From the NCBI GenBank assembly GCA_022605955.1, contig JAKCOZ010000021.1, positions 10,584,501 through 10,648,500 on the forward strand: a stretch of 64,000 nt of DNA, written 5' to 3'. The notes beneath the pieces were generated by a model, which was not told the DNA's origin, searched no databases, and worked only from the letters and a program-made list of their open reading frames with translations. Positions 58,061 through 64,000 of the stretch are shown one piece after another. This DNA comes from Rallus limicola (lineage: Eukaryota > Chordata > Aves > Gruiformes > Rallidae). Numbering within the stretch: position 1 is the stretch's first letter; every line of letters begins with the position of its first letter. The position numbers and the translations under genes were made by a program.

Positions 58061-61000
58061 AGAAAGAGGCTCCGGAGAGGAACACATCTAATTCTGGTGC
58101 ATCATTGCCATTAATTGAAGGATACACACTCTGTACAGTACCTGATGAAGAGTTTTTGCCCCTGCAGTGCACAAATGGCTATGCTTCCAAACCTCAGTGC
58201 AGACAATTTCCTCTCCCCAGCTGTTTGATGTAGCACTCTTGTGACAACCTGTATCGTATTGTCTGATACAACAGCTTGCATTTTGTTGCTTCTTGTTGTG
58301 TGAGTTTATCACTTGCTGTAATGTGGTGTGACCACACAGCAGCCCTAGTGCATGGGAGCAAGTGGGTGGGTACTTTACAGCTAAGGAATAATCTATCAAG
58401 CTATAGCAAAATAAACACAGCACTGTAGCGGCTGTGCACAAATGGGCTAAAGACTTCAGTGCAAGTTGACTGGTCTCGTTTGTGCTCCCATAAAGTCGCC
58501 CCAGCCTTGTTTAAAAGAAGAAAAGACTGGGTCAGGTCCTCATGAATGCAGAAAAAAAGCCTAAAGATAGAAAACCTAAAGATTAAAAAGCAGAAGGCAG
58601 ATAAAAAGCCTGAAACAACCATATATGTGCCAGTCTCATGATCTGAATGTTTGGTGTTAATAGTATCTCTCTCCAGCTCTGGTTCACCCAGATCTTGGCA
58701 TGTGTGCAGCTGTCTGCAATGCATGTGCTGTTCTCTTAACCACTGACCTCCATGGCATGTACAGAGGGAGCTGGCACTGCTCATCCAGCTGGGATAAACT
58801 GAGGCACTGGCCAGGGAGACCTACTCACCACTCCTAAGAAAGCACCTCTGAAGTCTGGAGATGAGTAGCTCTCAGACCAGCTTGCTGCCCTGGGCACTCT
58901 CTTGCACACTGTATGTAAGCCTTCCCTGGGGACTCTGCAGACTGACATGGGTCACAGGCATCAAGTTGTGTGTTTGCTTCACCCACACTTTCCTGCCTTG
59001 TTCAGCAAATAGCTTTCATCATGTTTCCTACCAAGGGGCTAAGCCCTCTTTTGAAGTTTCTCCTGCATGATTCATAGGACTGGCAGACCCATGAAATTGC
59101 CCTTTGCCTTATATGCCTATGGACTGGAGAGCTGGAAACCGTGTACTATTTTACTGTATCAAAACCATAGGTAGGACAACAACCAAAATCTTCCATGCAA
59201 ATTTTACTCACTTTGGTACTTTTCATGCTCATTCTGCCCTGTGCTGGCTGCCTGGGGAAGTTAACTCTGGCCTGGCCAGAACCAGGGTATGGGCTCAGCT
59301 TCCTGTGGCTCTTGTAGACATCCTCTGACCTCTTCCTCCTTCTCCAGCTCATCTGCAGAGTTTTTTTTTCTCTACTTGCTCTAAATAAAAATTGGTCAGT
59401 TGTAAGTAATTGATTATGCAATGATTTTATTATATTTTGCCAGACATAAAAATCATATAGTTGTAGTAAATTCTAGTTTTGAACAGGTCATTGTTCCACT
59501 GTTGCTGTTACAGTTCTTGATACAAGATGTTCCTGAGAATTTTTCAGAGATCTCAAATACTGTTTTTCCTGCAATGAATGAGCAAGTCAGGGGAGTGTCT
59601 CTTTTTTCTTTAGAAGAGGGGAAAAGACTGTGTATAACAAAATTATTAAGTGGTATTAGAGATTTGCATCCTAAAACTGTCTTCCAACTAAAAAACAATA
59701 AAACTTCCAATTTCCACTTGGGTGGACACTGAGTTGTGTGTTGGCTGTGGCCTGCATTTGGGCTCTTCATCTTCGACCTCCCTAGCTCCCTTAGCCAAGG
59801 ACACTGGTCCTGCAGTGACAACCTCTGCTGTGGTGTGCAGGCTCAGGGAGCAGACACCATAGGAGGTAAAGCCCACATGTGCCTACAGACATCACAGCCT
59901 CTGGCTTACCAGGACCCAATGCCAACAGTCAGAATCGAGGCAAGGTTTGACTAAGCCTAGTTTTCCAGTGTGTGGGCAACCTAAGCAGGGCTCTTCTCCA
60001 TCTCTTTTGCAGCTACAGAATACAAGCAGATTGCTGACAATGTTTTTTCTATCTATTTACCCCTTTTAGCCTCTAGTTTTTTATAAAACCCAAACTGATG
60101 TAACTTGGAAAGTCCTATAGGCACCATCAGAAGTAAGAATCTGAGTGCAAGTGCCTGCTCTTTTATCTGATGGTGTGACATGTTAGGCAGTGTTTCTGCT
60201 GTATCCCTTTGTATGAATCTGAAGCACTGTGACTCCTGGGCTCCATTCACTGTTCTGAGCACACGTTATGAGCTCTGTGAATAGGATCAGAGTTTCATTT
60301 CTGGACTGATTAATGAGTATGAGCAGATGAGAGAGACCCAAATTCAGCCCCAGGAACCAAAATGTGTCTGTCTTTTCTTTCCTCATCTTTTTCTTCACTT
60401 GTACGAACCACCTCTGCACCTAAAAACATATTTGCAAAATCTATTTTCAGCCTCACAAGTCAACATGATACATATCAGCTTGATTTTGTCAGCTGAAGAG
60501 ATGTTGATTGGTTAAAAATTACAGACCAAACCTTAGTGGAAGTAAACTTAGAGAGCTTTATAGCCATTCATTTATACCATCTACAGAGCTGATGCTATTT
60601 TTACCACTAAATATTAAGAAGTTCTTTAATGTATAGGCTATGCTAATGTTCCTATGCAATTACTGGGAATGCACTGAGGCTGTTTTGTTCTGCAACTGCT
60701 GTAATTAAATGTGCATAAATTAGGCGCATTTTTTGTAAAACAGGAGCATTAGAAACTAAAACTTTCCACCTCTTTGCTAGTAAAAGCTCAGATGACTGGA
60801 CAACTGATCTGAGACAAATCCATTTTTACTGGGGGTCCCAGGGGGGAAAATGTCGGGTTTTGGTTCTGCAAAATTCTGTAATCATTCAGTGCTGATGATC
60901 AACATTATCATTTAGAAATATGGTGAGGATCCCTTTATGGCTGTTCACCTGTCATCCCATGGCCATTACATACAGGAGAGACTGGTTTCTACCTTGCCTC

Positions 61001-63439
61001 ATGAGACTTTTATGGGAAGCAGTGTGGAGACCAAGCTCTCTGTGGGGCCAAAGGATGTGCTGGGTGGGAAGAAGGGGCAAGCAGCACTTCTGGTGTGTCA
61101 GGGGCTTTCTCAGCTGGATAAGGACAGTAAATGTGACTGCAGCTCTGCTGTCCTACGTGGCAGCCAACGGCAGTACAGAGTTGGTGTTCTGCAAAGAATG
61201 CATCCCTTCTTACACAGAAAGTGAGTTTTCTGGCCTTTCAGACACAATACATTCCAGCAGCAGATTGTCATATTGTCATATCTCACTGTCAAACTGGAGT
61301 ATCTTATTTACATTGTTCACTGAAGGTCACTGTAAAAAGAGGTTATAGTCTGTGTTAGTCCAGCAGTAAATTCTTTATTCTGCCTTAAACATTTTGTTGC
61401 CTGTGCCTCTCTCTGGAGGACTTGGGTGCCTTCTGGATAGCTGTTTGTTTGCTGGAAAACAAAATCGCTCTTTTCAAACCAAGGCAATAACGCTTCAGGG
61501 TATAAATTACAGTCAGTAAAAAACATGGCTGTAAAATATGCATCATGGTCATCAGTCTGAGTAGCACTGGTGCTGTGCTTTGATGTTATGGATAAAATTG
61601 CTAAAATTGCAGCTGGTTTTTTATCTTTTGGTCTTGTCCTGTAGCATATACTCTTGTGTTATTATCTGATTCTAGTTGTGTAAACAGTCCCACCAAGTTA
61701 AAATCTCCGCAGCTTTGTTGTATTTATTGTTTTAAATGTTATTTCTTTCTTAATATAAGGACTGGAGTCCTGGGGCCAATATAGCAAATGCATCCACTGA
61801 ATAGCTCGTGCAGTACAAACCTAACAGTCCATCTGCTTGCTCATGTAAGAGAAGCTGGCCAGCTGTTTGGGGACACAGGCTGCCCAGCTCTAGTGGAGAG
61901 ATGGGTTGGACGCCATTTGGGTTTAATGGAAGGGTAATGGAGCAGGAGAAATTAAGGCTACAGTGTCAAAGAGCCTGGCAGGTGTAATGTCAGAGGGTGC
62001 TGTGCCTCCCCTCAGGATCCCACAGCTTTTGACTGTCCGCAGCTCCTGATTCCCGTGTGCTCTTCTGGTTCCTGGCAGCACTGGGAATTACTCCTGTCTT
62101 CTGTGGTTGTTGGATTACCTGTCAGAATTTATAGGGGGTTCCTGATGCATCTCATTTAGTTGAAACAATCTTTCACCTTGCTCAAAGTTGGCTAAGCAGC
62201 ACTGGTGGAGATTCTGTGTGAGGAACAGAAAAATTCAGAGAAGATCTTGTCAGCCAAGGCATTGATCTAAGAAAGTCGAGATCAAGGCTTGATTCAACAA
62301 ACTTCTTATGTAATTCTGTGCAAACCTTTAATTGACCTGTATGTCAACTCCCTCCTGTAAAACTCAGATACTCTTATTCCCTAACCTGAAATGGTTAACT
62401 CCAGTGGGGACTGGACTGCATCCATAGATTATGCATGACAAAAGAATGACCAGATAACCGTCTCATTCCAATGTATTTGCCTTTAATTCCTGCCAGACCA
62501 GGCCAAAGTACTTAAAATAAAACAACCTCAGAATCTGTGTATTTTAAAAAAGGAAATTAAAGCAGTAAAGCTTTTCAGACACAGCAAAGTGTGCTTGGTA
62601 CAAATTGTGTTTTGGGAAGGACAACTGAGCTGTGCTCAGGAAAGCTGCTGCTAGAAGTCAAATTTAGGAAACTTTGCTGCCGTGAAATATTTTTGGTCGT
62701 CTTTCCATTTAAAATCCTGTTAGGTGTGAATAGGCTCTTGGTCCCACCACACTTTTGCAGTGTGCCCTGGCAAGATCTTGTGGGTCTGTGTCTGCTCAGA
62801 AGGGAAGCTGCCCACAGAAATTCCTATTTATGTTTCCTCAAGGCAACAAGGCAAATGATAGGGGTAAATTTTTGGAGGAGTTCTTGGGCTGCAATCACTG
62901 CTACAGCACTCTAAAGAAGAGACAGTTCTGGAGGAACATAAATGTGACATTCACCTCTAAGAGATTTTTGGCTGCTAATCAGGTTCTTTGCCAGTCTCTG
63001 ATTCATTATGATAATATAGTAATAATAGTAATAAACTGTGACCATCTGCAGGGGAACTTTAGCCATTTATTCACTATCTTTACTAGTTCTTCCACAAATT
63101 CATCATAAAGGCAAGAAAAGTAAAAAATATTCTCAAGTCATTAATTTCATGTTGAGATCAGCATTCACTGCTGTATTTTCTTTAAGGCCAGAATTTTTTG
63201 CCCAAAGTCATCTTATATGTGTGTTTTCCCATGGATTTTCAAAGTTGTCAATGCCCAAGGGATAAGGCAGTGATGTGGAAAACAGACAACCTCTGTGTGA
63301 TTTGTTCTTGGATGGTGCCACAAGCTTTCTAGTTCATTAAGGATAAAAAAAATAATAATTCAAGCCCAGTTTCAAAAAGCTAGTTCCTATGCAAATGTCT
63401 AACAGCCCATATCTATTAGAAGAAGATGAACATAAGATA
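58061..63439 (+). other. Intronic DNA, no gene or repeat recognised
   Basis: Includes AT-rich stretches with TAAT cores (about 60510-60770 and 61600-61760) that look like typical non-coding candidates for conservation. Frames at 58401-58784, 59453-59821 and 60920-61348 have no family motif. No mobile element was recognised by eye. Confidence 0.45.
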
Positions 63440-63560
63440 GAATCATAGAATTGTCTTGGTTGGAAGGGACCCTTTAGATCATCAAGTCCAACCATTACCC
63501 TAACATGCCAACCACCAATAAACCATGTCCCTCAGCACCACTTCTAACTGTCTGTTAGTC
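63440..63560 (-). mobile_element. CR1 3'-end fragment, antisense
   Basis: The plus strand reads GAATCATAGAATTGTCTTGG, then TTGGAAGGGACCCTTTAGAT, CATCAAGTCCAACCATTACC and AATAAACCATGTCCCTCAGC, the complement of a CR1 3' end. Short, non-coding, 5'-truncated. Confidence 0.92.
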
Positions 63561-64000
63561 CATCTAGGAATTAAGCATCTAATTATTTTGTTGTTTCTGG
63601 AAGTATGTATTTGGCTATGGCTCCTTGTGGGGCAGAGCAGAGGATGGTGACCAAGGCCACCTTAAATTTAGGCAGAGACAGGAGTTCGTGCATAACATTT
63701 TCTTTCTATGGAAAACTTCATAATCCTCAGAAAGACTAAAACATGCCAGGGAGGATCTGGCTGTCTGAACTTTAGTTATTTCAGCTGCTGCCACTGAGGA
63801 TTAACCCCTGTATTTCACTTCAAGATGAAGCTGTTGTGAAAAGCTGGAACCTGCTGAAGTCAGGGTTCATTTAGAGAGAAGATAGTACTGCTGAAGGAGA
63901 CCATCCTGAATGCCCCTCATTCACTAGTCTATCTCCTCTCCCCAGCCTTTTTTTTTTCCTCTGCAAGGAAGGAACGAGGTCAAGAGGACCCTGGATATTT
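63561..64000 (+). other. Intronic DNA to window end
   Basis: Ordinary sequence with a short T run at about 63949-63957. The KCNB1 second coding exon is not reached. Confidence 0.5.

Overview
This is vertebrate nuclear DNA, almost certainly avian. It carries several fragments of CR1 non-LTR retrotransposons with the characteristic bird CR1 3' ends, two copies of an avian ERVL-type solo LTR, eroded MIR-like amniote SINEs, and a compact CpG island over a gene start. There are no operons, CRISPR arrays, plasmid or phage features. The species cannot be fixed from the sequence; the LTR type and the small, old repeat load fit a bird.

The only protein-coding sequence I can support is the first coding exon of KCNB1 (voltage-gated potassium channel Kv2.1), + strand 9345-9911. 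It encodes the cytoplasmic N-terminus and the whole T1 tetramerisation domain and ends at a phase-0 splice donor just before transmembrane segment S1. The rest of the channel (S1-S6, pore and long C-terminal tail) lies in a downstream exon that is not in the window. Everything from 9912 to 64000 is therefore read as one very large first coding intron.

Layout: 1-7430 is gene-poor upstream DNA with a short CR1 3' end, a TGGA microsatellite and MIR-like SINE relics. About 7430-9344 is a CpG-island promoter and 5' leader with Sp1 boxes, an E-box, candidate 5'UTR splice signals, two upstream ORFs and, most notably, perfect left and right half-sites of the REST/NRSF element held at a non-canonical expanded spacing. 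From 9912 to 64000 the intron contains CR1 fragments (24.0 kb, 24.9 kb, 36.3 kb, 54.2 kb, 63.4 kb), two related sense-oriented solo LTRs (32.8 kb and 44.2 kb, the second with an exact 5-bp target duplication), MIR-like relics, several sense-strand G-quadruplex motifs, and a few motif-dense or AT-rich patches that could be intronic enhancers.

I searched for an undescribed multi-gene system and see none. The worthwhile leads are regulatory: how this neuronal channel gene may be controlled by REST, upstream ORFs, possible leader splicing, and intronic elements. Repeat family calls rest on recognising consensus-like sequence by eye, and edges are approximate unless stated.
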